Shown here: positions 10,510 to 22,669 of the stretch, piece after piece
How positions within the stretch are numbered: position 1 is the first letter of the stretch
Layout of the letters: every line of letters starts with the position of its first letter
Source of the DNA: Hirudinaria manillensis
Lineage: Eukaryota; Annelida; Clitellata; Hirudinida; Hirudinidae
Assembly (NCBI GenBank): GCA_034509925.1
Contig: CM067530.1
Location: 971,501-1,035,500 of the forward strand
DNA: 64,000 nt
Reading direction: 5' to 3'
Position numbers and translations under genes: made by a program
The notes under the pieces: generated by a model
What the model was told of the DNA's origin: nothing
The model's input: only the letters and a program-made list of their open reading frames with translations
Databases searched by the model: none

Positions 10510-11487
10510 ATGACAATAAAAATAATAAAAGGTCATAACAAATTAATTGTTAGAGTCAGCGGGAAATTATCGGCATTCGGTTCGGATGTTTATAGAATAT
10601 TTGATTTTATTGATTGTCAATTGGATGATTATAGAATTTATTTATCAGGAAATAATATGGAGAGTTACTGCGCTACTTTTGGCGAGCGTGCCTCGGCCTT
10701 AAAAGATATTCTAGGTCTTTCGAGTACGGATCTGGAAAATGTACGATGCAGTTTTTGTTTTTCAGATTAGTGTTCTATTATTTAGTTTCCGACTGCCCTA
10801 AAACTGAGCAAGATATTTTCTATATCTTAGCTTGAAGTGTCAGCAGAGGACAATATTTCGAAACATTCCAACAATGAAGCAAATCGCATAGAACATTCTG
10901 CTCCAAGGTAAAGCTAAGCTTCGTTTAGGCAATTCGTTAATTACTTAAATTCAAAGTTCGTTAAGATGTATCTGCTTCTCTAAGTAGTAAAGTCTTTTTA
11001 ATGATTTTTGAAGCACTGATAATTTGGCATCATTTTAATTTTATACATAAAAGATGATGTGAATATGAAATTTGAATTAGTAGTGTATTATTTCAGTGCT
11101 TACTTGATAAAGCTTTAAAATTTTGTTATTCAAAGTCTTGAGTGGTTTGAGAAAGCCAAATCTTCCTTAGAGGCTGCTTTTAAGTTCCTATCCTCCATGA
11201 CTGATGTCTCACACAAGATTCTTGGTGATACTTTGACATTGAAGGCCACACTGGTCACCATGGTTTGTAAATATAAATTGTTGATGTTTTTAGAAGCATT
11301 TGATATCTTATATGTGATGTCATTGGTAGAACACAAGGGAAGTTAACCACCTCAAGAAAGACACTGATGATATCATTGATTTGATTCAACATATTTTAAG
11401 TTCAGGTATGATTTTGAAGTTTACTCAGTATTGGTTCCCTGCTGATTCAAATAACTATTTTTAGATGGACTTGTGACAAGGCAGTGA
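10510..11487 (+). CDS. 177-residue protein of unknown function with helical C-terminal half
   Basis: Five exons with agreeing phases: 10510-10740, 10831-10907, 11136-11262, 11330-11405, 11465-11487 (stop 11485-11487). Donors are gtacga, gtaaag, gtttgt and gtatga. Residues 1-77 look globular (IKIIKGHNKLIVRVSGKL, FDFIDCQLDDYRIYLSG, SALKDILGLSS). A short polar linker follows. Residues from about 104 on read as amphipathic helix or coiled coil (LEWFEKAKSSLEAAFKFLSS, then EVNHLKKDTDDIIDLIQHIL). I do not recognise a family. The start codon is the first ATG of the open frame. The small last exon (DGLVTRQ) rests only on a tttttag acceptor and phase. Confidence 0.6.
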
Positions 11488-12827
11488 TCTAAAAGGACAT
11501 TATCCTCTACATCTAAAAGGCTTACTAGAGTCTCTAATAGTTTAATTTGAGTGATGTTATTTTCCAGTATAATTTTAAGAAAGGTCACTTGGGATGTATT
11601 AGCAGTTAGATTTTTATAGCATGCACTTAATCGCTTCTGAAATGCCTGGTTTGTTATGCAAATATGAGTGTGGGGAGCACATGATGCTTGAGTATATAAC
11701 CTACCATTGCTGGGAAGGATCTCAGGAAATGTGGAAAGGCCAATTCAAGGAGGAAACTTGTCTCTTTGTGTAGTAATTAAAGGCAGTCCCCAGCTTTCAT
11801 CAAGCAAAGAGGAGTTTTATTTATTGAGTAGAAACGAGCACTGTTGACCGATGAAAATGGAGTCAGGAAATAGCTGTAATGTGTACAAGTTATTTCAATC
11901 TTCCATTTTTTCAGAATGTGATGCGAGGTCGATTTTCTTCTCATTAGTTTGTGGATTTCCTTTACCATTTTCTTATTAACATTTTCATCTATATTCACTG
12001 GTTAGAGGTCAGTTTTGAATCTGTGGAAGTTCTGTCCAAATTCAATGTTCGTCTCAATCATTTGGAGAAGCTACACTGCTGGTTTTTAAGGAAGCTGCTT
12101 ACTTCATAGCATAAAGATGCTACAAACTCATCAATGTGAGGTCGTCAAAAAGGCCTTCCATCACGTAGTTCACTTTGAAGTGGCTCAGACAGATATGTAC
12201 TGAGTCGACAAATCAGCAGAAATAGGTAAACGTTTCTCATAAGGTTTCGCACGCCAATTTCTTGGCCAATTTGCCAACAACTGCTGGAATTGACAAACCG
12301 AGAAACCAACTTTTGGCACAATGATGCTGTTTATTGTCAGCTACTTCAAATTAATTCCGATGGCGAAACTCGATGCAGCCAAACTAAGCAGAGTCTGTTT
12401 CGTAATAGTGAGGTCGCTGGGGGATGCATTGATATTGGTGGAAGTGCTCGAAGTTTGCCTACTGTTGATCGTTGTTTTCCTGTTATGTGAGTGGTGCCGG
12501 TTCTCCAGTCTCTGTTTATTATACATAAATATATCTGAGTATCGGAAATATATATAGTAAGAGCTGGAAACGTTCTGTCCTAGTCCAGATGGTAATGAAG
12601 CTATAAGCTCCATATAATGGAGCGGTTGCCACTCCAGATAAACTTGATGCATCGACGTGTAAACGTAATTTGAAATTTATGATAAAATTTTTAAATGCTT
12701 AATTTATAAATTTAGTTCGTAGTAATAAATGTTTATTTTCTTGATTGTTTTATAATATTGGTCTTTGGTTGATAATTGGTAAACAATCCTGAACTAAGCT
12801 TTGCTTGCCTTAGTTAAATTAAAAAGT
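11488..12827. other. Region without a recognised gene; possible decayed sequence
   Basis: Less AT-rich than other spacers, with several overlapping ORFs of 60-100 codons on both strands (for example 12290-12490 and 12321-12557 on +, 12341-12652 on -). None shows a known domain or a convincing exon chain. It may hold a pseudogene or an unrecognised exon. The last 60 bases before 12828 are the ACTR6 5' flank. Confidence 0.35.
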
Positions 12828-13920
12828 ATGGCTACGGTAGTTTTAGATAATGGCGCGTATTCAGCCAAAATTGGATACATTACTGAAGTCACCCCTAGGT
12901 TAATGTTCTTAACGTTCACTTTAAATAGTCTAATCAAAACTCTTTTTTTGGTTGGAAGAGTATTTAACCCAAATTAGAGCTGCAATGTATAATTAAAGTG
13001 AATTGAAGTACCAAAAAACAATTTCAGGGTCGTACCAAATTGTGTGATAAAAGCAAAAACTGTTCGTAATAGAATTTTTATTGGAGATCAGATTGATGAA
13101 TGCAAGGACTTGTCTGGATTATATTATCTTTTACCATTTCAAAAAGTTAGTTTAATGATATTTATTGATGACACAATATAATTTGATTATTGTATTTTGA
13201 AGGGGTATTTGGTAAACTGGGAGGTGGAAAAACAAGTTTGGGAGCATATGTTTTTCAAAAATGGAATTCAGGTTTGATGAATTATTTACAAAAATTTGTT
13301 TGAATAGTTGTGTTTAGCATGGATTTTTATTCATGATGTCATGAAAGACAATTTTTAGTTTAATTGTTAATTACATGCCAGCTGCTTATTAACATATTGA
13401 AATAAGAAGCAGAAAGTGCCTTAACAATATTTTTGTGAATGTCAATAAATGTATATTTATCTTAAAGTGAAACAAATGAATATTTAAATAATTACTGGTT
13501 TCCAGGTTAATTTTGATGAATCTGGGGTCATCATGACAGAACCATATTTGAACTTTAGATCGGTTCAAGAAGCTGTCGATGAGATTTTCTTCGAGGAATA
13601 CCAAGTTCCTTTCTTCTTAAGATGCAATCGTTCGTTTTACTTCATAATTATTAAATGTTTAATAAATTATACATCAGAATTGTTTATTGTTTTCAAAGAG
13701 AGATTTTTCAGCTCTGCAAGGGCAAGACATATTTCTAAATTGACTTTCTTTTCAGCCAGCTACTTGTCTCAGTACAAAAAGCAGAAAGAAGAGACTCAAA
13801 ATCCATGTTGCGTGATTGTTGATTCGGGATACTCCTTCACTCACATCGTTCCTTATTTCAAAGGGAAACCCCTCAAACAACTATTGAGAAGGTCCTTTTC
13901 TTTAGTCATTTTATATTGTT

Positions 13921-13952
<32 letters not shown>

Positions 13953-16214
13953 GGTAATTAATAATAATAATAATAATAATAATGGTAATAATAATAATAA
14001 TAGTGGTAATAATTAATAATAATAGTGGTAATAATTAATAACAATAGTGTTATTAATAATATTAATAATGGTTTTTAGATAATTTGCATGTTGACCAAAA
14101 TTGGAACATTATAGAACCATTAAATTAAATTTTTTGAAGATTGTCTCAAACTTTTTATATTAAATTTTACTTCCAATTTTGATTTTAAACATTATTTTCA
14201 AAAGACTTAAAACGTGCCTTGCAACGTAAGAACTACTTTTGCAAGAACTACTTTTAAACGATCGATTTACATTTCAATCAGAATTGACGTTGGAGGGAAG
14301 ATGTTGACAAATCACTTGAAGGAGGTGATATCTTACAGGTTATTTATTCTTCTGCATTTATTACTTAATAATAATAATAATAATAATAACGATGATGGTG
14401 ATAATAATGATAATATTAATAATAATAGTAATAATTTTATGTTTTAAAAAAGTTGGTTTGGAATGTAAGTCTTTAACCCAAATTATAGTATAGCAACTTA
14501 AAGTTTTGTACAGATTAACAGTTTACATCTTTTGAATAGAACAATAGGATAATTATTTATCTGTTAATTATATAATAATAATGGATATTAGATCGTGATA
14601 TATATATATATCCATTTACATTTTACATTTATTTATTATCCATTCTCTTGTGTTAAAGAAAATAATTATTGCAATTTATGCCACAACAGACAGCTGATGG
14701 TTATGGAAGAGACACACGTTATAAACCAAATGAAAGAAGATGCATGCTTTGTGTCTCAAGATTTCTATAAGGACATGAACATTGCAAGGTTCAAATTTGG
14801 CATTTGATCCTTAAACAAGAATCTTTTTTTATGAAGATAATCTAAAATCTTTTTTGTCAATAATACTAATAAATTATTAAATAATAATAATCTTGTTATA
14901 GATTAACACTAATGGCCATGCATGCACAAATTAGAATTTTTCTTTTTTTTTTGACGTATTTTAAGTCCGTATTTTTTGAAAAATTAAACAGGAAAAAAGG
15001 ACCGGATAACACGATCGTATGCGACTACGTCCTGCCTGACTACATGAACGTCAAGAGGGGACACATTAAAAAGCCAGACTCGGAATACAACACGTCGCAA
15101 CAAGTAACGTCGTCGCTATTCAAAAAAGCAGACGATCTCGAAAAGAACAACAACAACAACTTAACGTCTGTTCTGTTTGTTTATCGTTGCAGATGATTCG
15201 AATGTGCAACGAAAGATTTGCCATCCCAGAACTTCTCTTCCATCCTTCCGACGTCGGAGTCAACGAGATGGGAATTCCCGAAGCCATAGACCACGTCATC
15301 AGCCAAGCTCCAGAAAGTTATTGTCTTCGTTTTTCTTCCTTCAGTCGCTTTTAAATCTCGGTCGGAAAGTTAATGTAAATAAGAGATCCATCTGGAGATC
15401 ATATTTGCATGTTGATTCAAGTTATGAACATGAAAGTTTATTAATCTATTTAATTTTAATTAATTTTAATTGCTTATTCATAAATGAGAATAAATAATTT
15501 ATTCAAAGTACTTCTTTATGAATGCAGAACTGCAACCTTTCCTCTATCAGAATATAGTTCTCACGGGAGGTAATTGTTGCCTACCAGGGTTTAGGGAAAG
15601 AGTGTGAGTTGTTGTTGTTGTTGTTATTGTTGTTATTCATTATGAGACATTATGCATGCAATCGTTAATGAATATTTGAACAGTTACAAAGATGTCCGAG
15701 CTTTGGCGCCAGACGAGTTTGACATTTCTGTGAAGATAGCAGACGAGTGAGGACGATGTTTTCATTGCATTGATTACATTCCATGCCATGCCATAGGGTG
15801 CCTATCAGCACATCAAATAGAATTTGTTTGTTATGTTGTTATTATTTAACGATAACATGGCTATCAACCGCAGTGCTGTATTTCCATGAAAATTATTATT
15901 TTTTATTGGCATGCATATCATGCATCTGATTTCGTTCATTCAAAAGCAATACTAGAAAATGATTGATTTTATAAAAAAATCAAGGGAAAATAAAACTGTC
16001 AAAATCCACAAATTATAATTGCCTCATTTCGTAGGTAAAGCATAATTATAATGAACGATGTAATCATAACTAACTTTACTTCAGTCCAACAATGGCTTCC
16101 TGGGAAGGAGGATGTCAATTGGGAAACTCTGCTGATCTCCTCAACCTGATTGTCACCAAGGACCAGTATGAAGAATATGGACCCAATATCTGCAGAAAAA
16201 TGTTTGTCCTTTGA
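12828..16214 (+). CDS. ACTR6: Actin-related protein 6 (SWR1/SRCAP chromatin-remodelling subunit)
   Basis: Twelve exons, all phases consistent: 12828-12898, 13028-13145, 13203-13271, 13506-13629, 13756-13891, 14282-14338, 14690-14788, 14992-15103, 15193-15316, 15528-15603, 15684-15746, 16085-16214. The product is 392 residues (human 396). Diagnostic blocks: [14 protein letters not shown] at the N-terminus, [36 protein letters not shown] (phosphate loop), [24 protein letters not shown]-like [37 protein letters not shown], and the Trp-Glu-Gly-Gly C-terminal segment. ARP6 acts in the nucleus in the SWR1/SRCAP complex that deposits H2A.Z. Many donors are GTT-type. Introns 5 and 6 contain AAT microsatellites. 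Poly(A) signal AATAAA at 16259-16264, only 45 bases after the stop. Confidence 0.96.
13929..14067. repeat. Interrupted AAT microsatellite in ACTR6 intron 5
   Basis: Runs of AAT with GGT/AGT interruptions, repeating a 'tggtaataat' pattern. A second AAT tract lies at 14367-14440 in intron 6, so exon 6 (57 nt) sits between two same-direction AAT tracts. Confidence 0.9.
15607..15639. repeat. Short GTT microsatellite in ACTR6 intron 10
   Basis: GTTGTTGTTGTTGTTATTGTTGTTATT immediately downstream of the exon 10 donor (gtgagt at 15604). Confidence 0.85.
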
Positions 16215-16264
16215 ACGTTCCAAAAGGAACATCAGACAGTTTTGAAGTTTTTGTACAGAATAAA

Positions 16265-19200
16265 GAAAAAATCGATGAAATATTTTGGATAATCTGTTCA
16301 GTTATTCTTTGTTATGCTATGGGAATACTTATATTCTTTGGGGTCACTCATATTTTAGAGGCATGCTCGAGACTTAATTTAATTAATTACGTTTTATCGG
16401 TTGGTAATCGATACGATCCGAGCAGAACATAAACTTTGATTCGATTAGCTGCATTGTGACAAGTAATAATTCTAAAATAATTCTCGATGCTGAGTCATCG
16501 TGATTACGTAATACTCTCCCTAAAATATACATTTTCAGAATCAACTCCTACGGAAATTCTTGAGTTCCAAGCTTTAGATTATTCAAGATTTTAGCACTTC
16601 CAAGATGTTAATGTTGAATTTAGAAGGGGACGGTCCTTCGCATATTTAATCGGAACAGTGGCGCCCTGTTGTCCGCTAGAATATTTAAAAGTGATGAAAG
16701 ATAATGACGCTTTTAGCCTTATGACAAACTTTTATGCATCAGATTATAAATCTTTAAAGTTTGTTTATGTTGTGACCTCATGATTAATGAGCCAATTTAA
16801 CTAAATGTTGGAACGATAAATCTTGTCGACTTCGGCCTCGACGACATTCCGTGATAAAATGTCTAATTTACCATCATTAATTTTTTTGGAAACTTTGAAA
16901 ATCACAATTCTGCTTTCTGCTAAACTTCCTTTTCTAAACTCCATTTTCTAAACGATCGGGCATAAAGAATCTACCACATTCGAAGCTTTCTCTCTTTGAA
17001 AATTTTCTCTTTGGCTGGAAGCTCAGCTCTGGATATTCTCAAGGGGACCTGCTACAAATCGTACCATGTTCGTGTGCTTGTGTGCGTGTTTGTGATTTTT
17101 TTCCTCTAGCAGTGCTTTAGCGAGTTATCCTGGAAAATTGCTGGACAATTCTCTTCCTTCATTTGCAAGTGCACGCTGCGGGACTTAACATCGAATCTGA
17201 AGCGACATCGTTACCAAGACCCAAAAGAGTCAATATCTAAAAAAAAATTATAATTTTCAATGATTTTTACTATTAACAAAAAGAAGATATGTTGACCGTT
17301 TTCTTAAGCAGGCTACCAAATGATCAATGGATAGTCACGCAACTCCCCCAAGTAATTTTGAACCTAAATTCTCTGCTTATTTTCCAATCTCTCCTTCAAA
17401 CTATCTATCTATTTCTATCTGTTTCTATCTGTTTAGCTTCCGTGCAAGATGATGTATCTGCAGAACCCACAGGGATTTCGGATTAAAAATGAAAAAAAAA
17501 ATGGAAAGCTACATCAGCTGTGCACTATAAACCCTCGAAGATGGGAGTGCCAGGCAGAATCAGACCGATTGATAGATTGGTTGAAAATTGCAAAAAGTAT
17601 TTCACAATTCCGCACGCATCAGTCTTTCTAGCGCCAATTTTTCCATTCGCCGTCCATTCGGTGCCGATATCAAGAAGAGACGGTTCCCACGACAACAAAC
17701 GCCCCAACCTAGCCACGATTCCATCAAAATTTAAAAATTAAAATTAAATTCCACGCCGACAGCGGATTCTTATCGGTTAAAAGACCGATTTTTGAAAATT
17801 CGTCCTTGACAAATGTTTGTTTACGGTTCAAAACCCGAGTCGAGAATCGGCTGTAGATTGTTAATCGAAGAAGTCGAGAAGATAACATTTGTTGGAAACA
17901 AAGAAAATAAATTCAGTTGAGCGATTGCAAGGTTGGTGCAGATCGCTTGAGAGGAAGCATGAATCGATGACGGGGAACATTTCAGACTCACTTTGGCTCA
18001 GTGGTCGTGTAACTCTCCATCTGAGATATTGATCATCGTCTTCATAACCATTTAAATGTGAATTATTTTCTATTGGACAATTGAATAAAAAAAAAAAGAA
18101 AGAATAAGATAAATTTTTTTTTAAATTTGTATAAAAATCATGGTCTGAAGAGAGTTGATTGATGATTGAAAAGAATTATTTCAATTTACAAAGAGTTAGA
18201 GCAGGATATTATTGAAAAAGCTTTCGTCGACGTATTTATATTTATTGTATTTATTATTTATTTTATTTATTATTTATATTTATTATTTATTTTATTTATT
18301 ATTTATATTCATTATTTATTTTATTTATTATTTATATTTATTTTCCAAAGATTTAAAATATCTGAATTTATATTTTATATTAAAATTTAGATATTTCTAA
18401 ATAAATTTATGACTTAGCTGAAAGCATAATATCTGGCAAAGCAGTATAAAAAACCTTAATCATATGGGAACTCCTCTTCTTAGCAGTAGTAATCGTAATA
18501 TTATTCATAATAATAATATCATTCATAACAATAATAATCATAATATTATTCATAACAATAACGTTCATAATTATTGTAATCATAATTATGATCGTAACAA
18601 TAATAGCACTCACAGCCGAAAGAAATTGCCATGTTTAATGTAACCAATGTTATTTTCATTTTTGAAGTTTAAATAGACTGAATAATAAAATAAATAATTT
18701 AATCTATATTAACAAAAAACATTTAACAACGTTTTACTTTTAGTAGTTTCTTAGGAATAATTGTTAATCTTGGAAACATGCTCAAAAAAGCATGCAATCA
18801 TTTATCAGGATCGCGAGTATAATAAACCTCATTTATAAACTTTAAATCTCCAAATAATACATTTTTCGTCACAAGCTGCTTCCATATCAACCTCACCATT
18901 ATTATTATCATCATCATCACCACCTCCGTCGTCGTCGTTGTCATCATCAACAGTAATAAGAAGATGAAATCTTAGGAGAAAATTCAACTCCAGCTCAGGA
19001 TTGTGTTGTTCCAATCTGTCGCCTCGAGGAATGGAGGAATGAAGGAATGAACCAATGAAGAAATGAATGAAGAACCTTTCCAGACACAATGAAGTCATCG
19101 ATGCGTGACGAGGATTGAAGCACGTGATTCCGCACAAGAAGATTGAAAGATTGCCTTCCACTGGATGAGTTATGGTGCCCGTGGGAGGGACTTGATGGGC

Positions 19201-19900
19201 GCAATATTTAACCCCGTGATGGATGGAGTGCAAATATAATGGAGAGGTGTTTGTGCCGCCATGACACATCGTTGTCATGGGAACGTCGAAGATCAATAAT
19301 AACAAGAAGAAGAAGAAGATCGGACCACGTGAGAGTTTAATGTAGGGCGATATAACAGGATGTTGTTGCTTTTAATTATCCGAGTTGTTTGACGAATCGG
19401 GTGGATGAAGTGTTGCATTGGAGGGATTCCATTGGCTCTCGAGGATTGTAAGTGTTGGGTCATGGAGAGTGATTCAAAATAAATTAGCATATTTTTAAAT
19501 CAAGTTTATTATTATTATTATTATCATTAGAATTAAGGTCAATTAATGAATTTAACGCTAATTTTTGGCTAGGAAATCGAGCACTGGTAAAAGTATTTCT
19601 GAGAGAAAAACGTGCCAATAGTGAAGCTTTCTACTCACGTTTGTGCAATAAACCCTGAGTGGTTTGTTATTTACAGAATGCCCAATTAATTATTCATGAG
19701 TTGCCCCCATTGCATACATTATACAAATTTTTCTCAGAATATAAAAGCTAAACATAATGAGCCCTTTTACCACTCTATTTTGTTTATTTTTTTAAATTAA
19801 CATAAAATAACATAAAATAGTTTGTAAAATGATTAGCGACATTAGCGACAATGACTCACGCGAATCGTCCGAGATAATTCATTTAAGGCGGGAAATTAGA
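16265..19900. other. Intergenic region between ACTR6 and NOS1AP
   Basis: No convincing gene. It holds ATTTATT low-complexity DNA at 18236-18355, an ATT/ATA tract at 18490-18610, a GAATGAAGG-type degenerate repeat near 19030-19075, and CACGTG at 19121 and 19326. Around 17164-17215 one frame reads FICKCTLRDLTSNLKRHRYQ, reminiscent of a C2H2 finger with one residue missing between the cysteines; too short to call. The ORFs at 17289-17741 lack domains. Confidence 0.4.
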
Positions 19901-19919
19901 TTGGACGGATGAAGAATGC

Positions 19920-20207
19920 ATCGGTGAATTGTGTTGACCGGGAGCGAGTTGCGCGTGTTGCGCGTCGTCGTCTCCGGATTTTGATTTAAAACTTTCGGCG
20001 TCTGCTCCATTAGCGCCAGTCGCCTCTTTTCAGTGGACTGTCGCTTGCTTATCGAGTGCTTCCAAGTGCTCGAAGCAGTGAAGTCTCGGGAGAAGAAAAA
20101 TGCTTCTCTCTGGAAATGCTTTTTAAGGACAAACTGGAGGAGAACGGCTTGGAAGCACTCGGTAGATCAATCGAGGATCGTCACTGGAAAGCGAAAGAAA
20201 TTTCGAG
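19920..20207 (+). promoter_or_regulatory. CpG-rich promoter and 5'UTR of the NOS1AP homologue
   Basis: In otherwise AT-rich DNA, 19940-20030 is unusually rich in CpG (gcgagttgcgcgtgttgcgc, cgtcgtcgtctccgg, ctttcggcg). It runs into a purine-rich leader ending at the ATG at 20208. An in-frame TAG at 20163-20165 limits the N-terminus. This is the most likely promoter of the downstream gene. Confidence 0.55.
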
Positions 20208-21488
20208 ATGCCTCAGGAATTGAACCAGACGTGCGATCAGGTCTGCGAGAGGGAACAGTTCTTAAAAGGATTCAAATTCATTGCAAAGGTTGGAATTTCC
20301 CCATTTCAGTCTTTCTGACTGGATGGATTATATGTTTATTTTTCTTGTTTTGGTAATTAATTAATTATGATTTTTTCATTTTCTTTTCACTTTGTTACCG
20401 TAATGCAGGCAGACGATAAACTAAGTTCATAAAAATTTATTTTCCGCCATGATTTGCTTTCTTAAGGCTTAAGGTTTTGATTAAAAATCATTTTACAGAG
20501 GGATATTTGTTCATATTTTTATAAAAATAACTAACAAAAATTATTTATTAAATGAATTCACAAAAATAAAATCGCAATAAAATTTGAAAAAGTCATGAAT
20601 ATTTCGAGGGAGAAGTCACGTATGTCAGACTGAATTTCCATGTGGAACAAATTGGTGATAGGAAGGATTTTTTTGCTTGAAACCAGTTAAATGTTTTTGC
20701 AACAAATGCTGACGCGTACGGCAGAGATTGCATTGTATGGCATTGTATGTATATTGCATGTGTATTGTATATGTATTGCATGTGTATTGTATGTGTGTTG
20801 CATGTCTATTGTACGTAATTGCAGGTGTTGTATGTCTTTTACGTTTTGTATATCGCTATGAGTATTTTATGTGATCGCATGTTTAGTCACTTTAGTACAG
20901 TTTATGTACTTTTGTATATGTACTGTTACTCGTTGTTTTATGCCTCTCTCAAGTCTTTGTACGTCTCTTTTTTTATGACGTATCTCCCTATTCTCTTGCG
21001 TGACGAAGAGGATATTACAAGGATTCAATATATTATTCATAATATTGTATTCTGATGTTTTATTATGACTATGATTATTATGATATTATGATATTATTCA
21101 TAAATAATCAAAATATTTCGCAACAGTTCGATATAACTGGAATATTGCTTACGCTTGCTTGTTGCTTTAATGACGTTCTACAGAAACGAAAATTGATCTG
21201 CTTGCTTTCACATCTTTTTTTTTATTGGAAATTATATATGTAAAAAATATTGTGAATAAAAATGGATTTATTCGCCGAATAAATTGAAATAAAACAAAAA
21301 ATACGAAATAAAACTTCAAAATGAAATGTCACGTGGTTGCTACGATCCGTGGAAGCAAATATTCAGTCCAGGAGGAGGATGACCTTCGACCTCAAGTGTG
21401 GCAGACACTTTATTCATTCTTTCAATCACTCATTCTTTCATTTATCCATCCCTCCCTCCATCCATCCATCCATCCATCCATCCGTCCG

Positions 21489-21519
<31 letters not shown>

Positions 21520-22638
21520 GTCCACCCGTCCGTCCATCTATCCATCCATCTATCCATCCGTCCATCCATCCATCCATCCATCCATCCATCCATCCATCCA
21601 TCCATCCATCCATCCATCCATCCATCCATCCATCCATCAATCCGTCCGTCCGTCCGTCCATCCATTAATTCAATCACCCATTCGGTGGTTGAAATTATTA
21701 TTATTTCGAATTTATAATTCTTCATTTATTCCAATATTCCGCATTCACTTTATTTAAATAAACCGAACCTACGTTCGTCATTTGTTATTTATTTGCCAAT
21801 AATGTTTAATAAAAAAAAATAATCAATTGATTTTCTTTTGGTAAAAATATGCAGAGAAATGATTAAATAGGGAGTTTTAAAGAATTGCTTAAATTAAAAT
21901 CAATTAATAATGATAATAGTAATGGTAATAATAATAATAATAATGATAATAATAATAATAATAACAATAATATTAATAATAATAATGATAATAATAACAA
22001 TAAAAGCATAACAATAATTGCTATAAATATTCGTTAGGACATAAATTGCTCGAATTTATTTGCGATACAATTGATCGGACAACCCACGTTGGAAGCAATC
22101 AGCAGGAAACCAATTAGCATTCATAGATTCTGTCCACGTGACACGACCCTGTAGGTGATTGGTTGGGAAAAAGAGGAACAAAGATAATAAAATGTTGATT
22201 GCTTTTCCATGCAGTACATCGGCACCATGGAAGTTCCCCGACCAATCAGTCGCCTGGAAATTGTGTCAGCCATGAGGAGGATAAGGGTGAGTTTGGGGTG
22301 ACTGGGTGGGTGAATGGGTGGTTGAATGGGTGGTTGAATGGGTGGTTGAATTGGTGGTTGAATGGGTGGGTGAATGGGTGGTTGAATGGGTGGTTGAATT
22401 GGTGGTTGAATGGGTGGTTGAATGGGTGGTTGAATGGGAGGTTGAATGGGTGGGTGAATGGGTGGATTCTTGAGTGGCGAACGTAATTTTGTTGATGTAA
22501 CACCGTTGATGATGTTTTGTCTTCAAACTAAACTTGTTTCTTTTGACTTCGGGTTCTAAGGGCACACGTGAATTACGTCACGTGGATAATTTTATGATTA
22601 ATGTTATAATTTATTTATTACACAATAATAATATTATA

Positions 22639-22669
<31 letters not shown>

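Noticed and set aside
12321-12652. Hydrophobic plus-strand ORF and overlapping 103-codon minus-strand ORF
   Set aside because: No domain, no splice chain and no agreement on strand; left as unassigned.
16211-16432. ORF with a transmembrane-like segment directly after ACTR6
   Set aside because: It begins with TTG inside the ACTR6 stop region, has no ATG or acceptor of its own, and the ACTR6 poly(A) signal lies inside it; most likely 3'UTR and spacer.
17164-17225. Possible C2H2 finger fragment (CKCTLRDLTSNLKRH)
   Set aside because: The first Cys pair has only one residue between, the second His is displaced, and there is no surrounding open gene.
20033-20356. 107-codon ORF overlapping NOS1AP exon 1
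   Set aside because: Starts with GTG and uses another frame than the PTB exon; it is 5'UTR and exon 1 read out of frame.
21321-21757. Overlapping 79-126 codon ORFs on both strands (HPSI and MDGW repeats)
   Set aside because: Pure by-product of the CATC tetranucleotide array, open in every frame.
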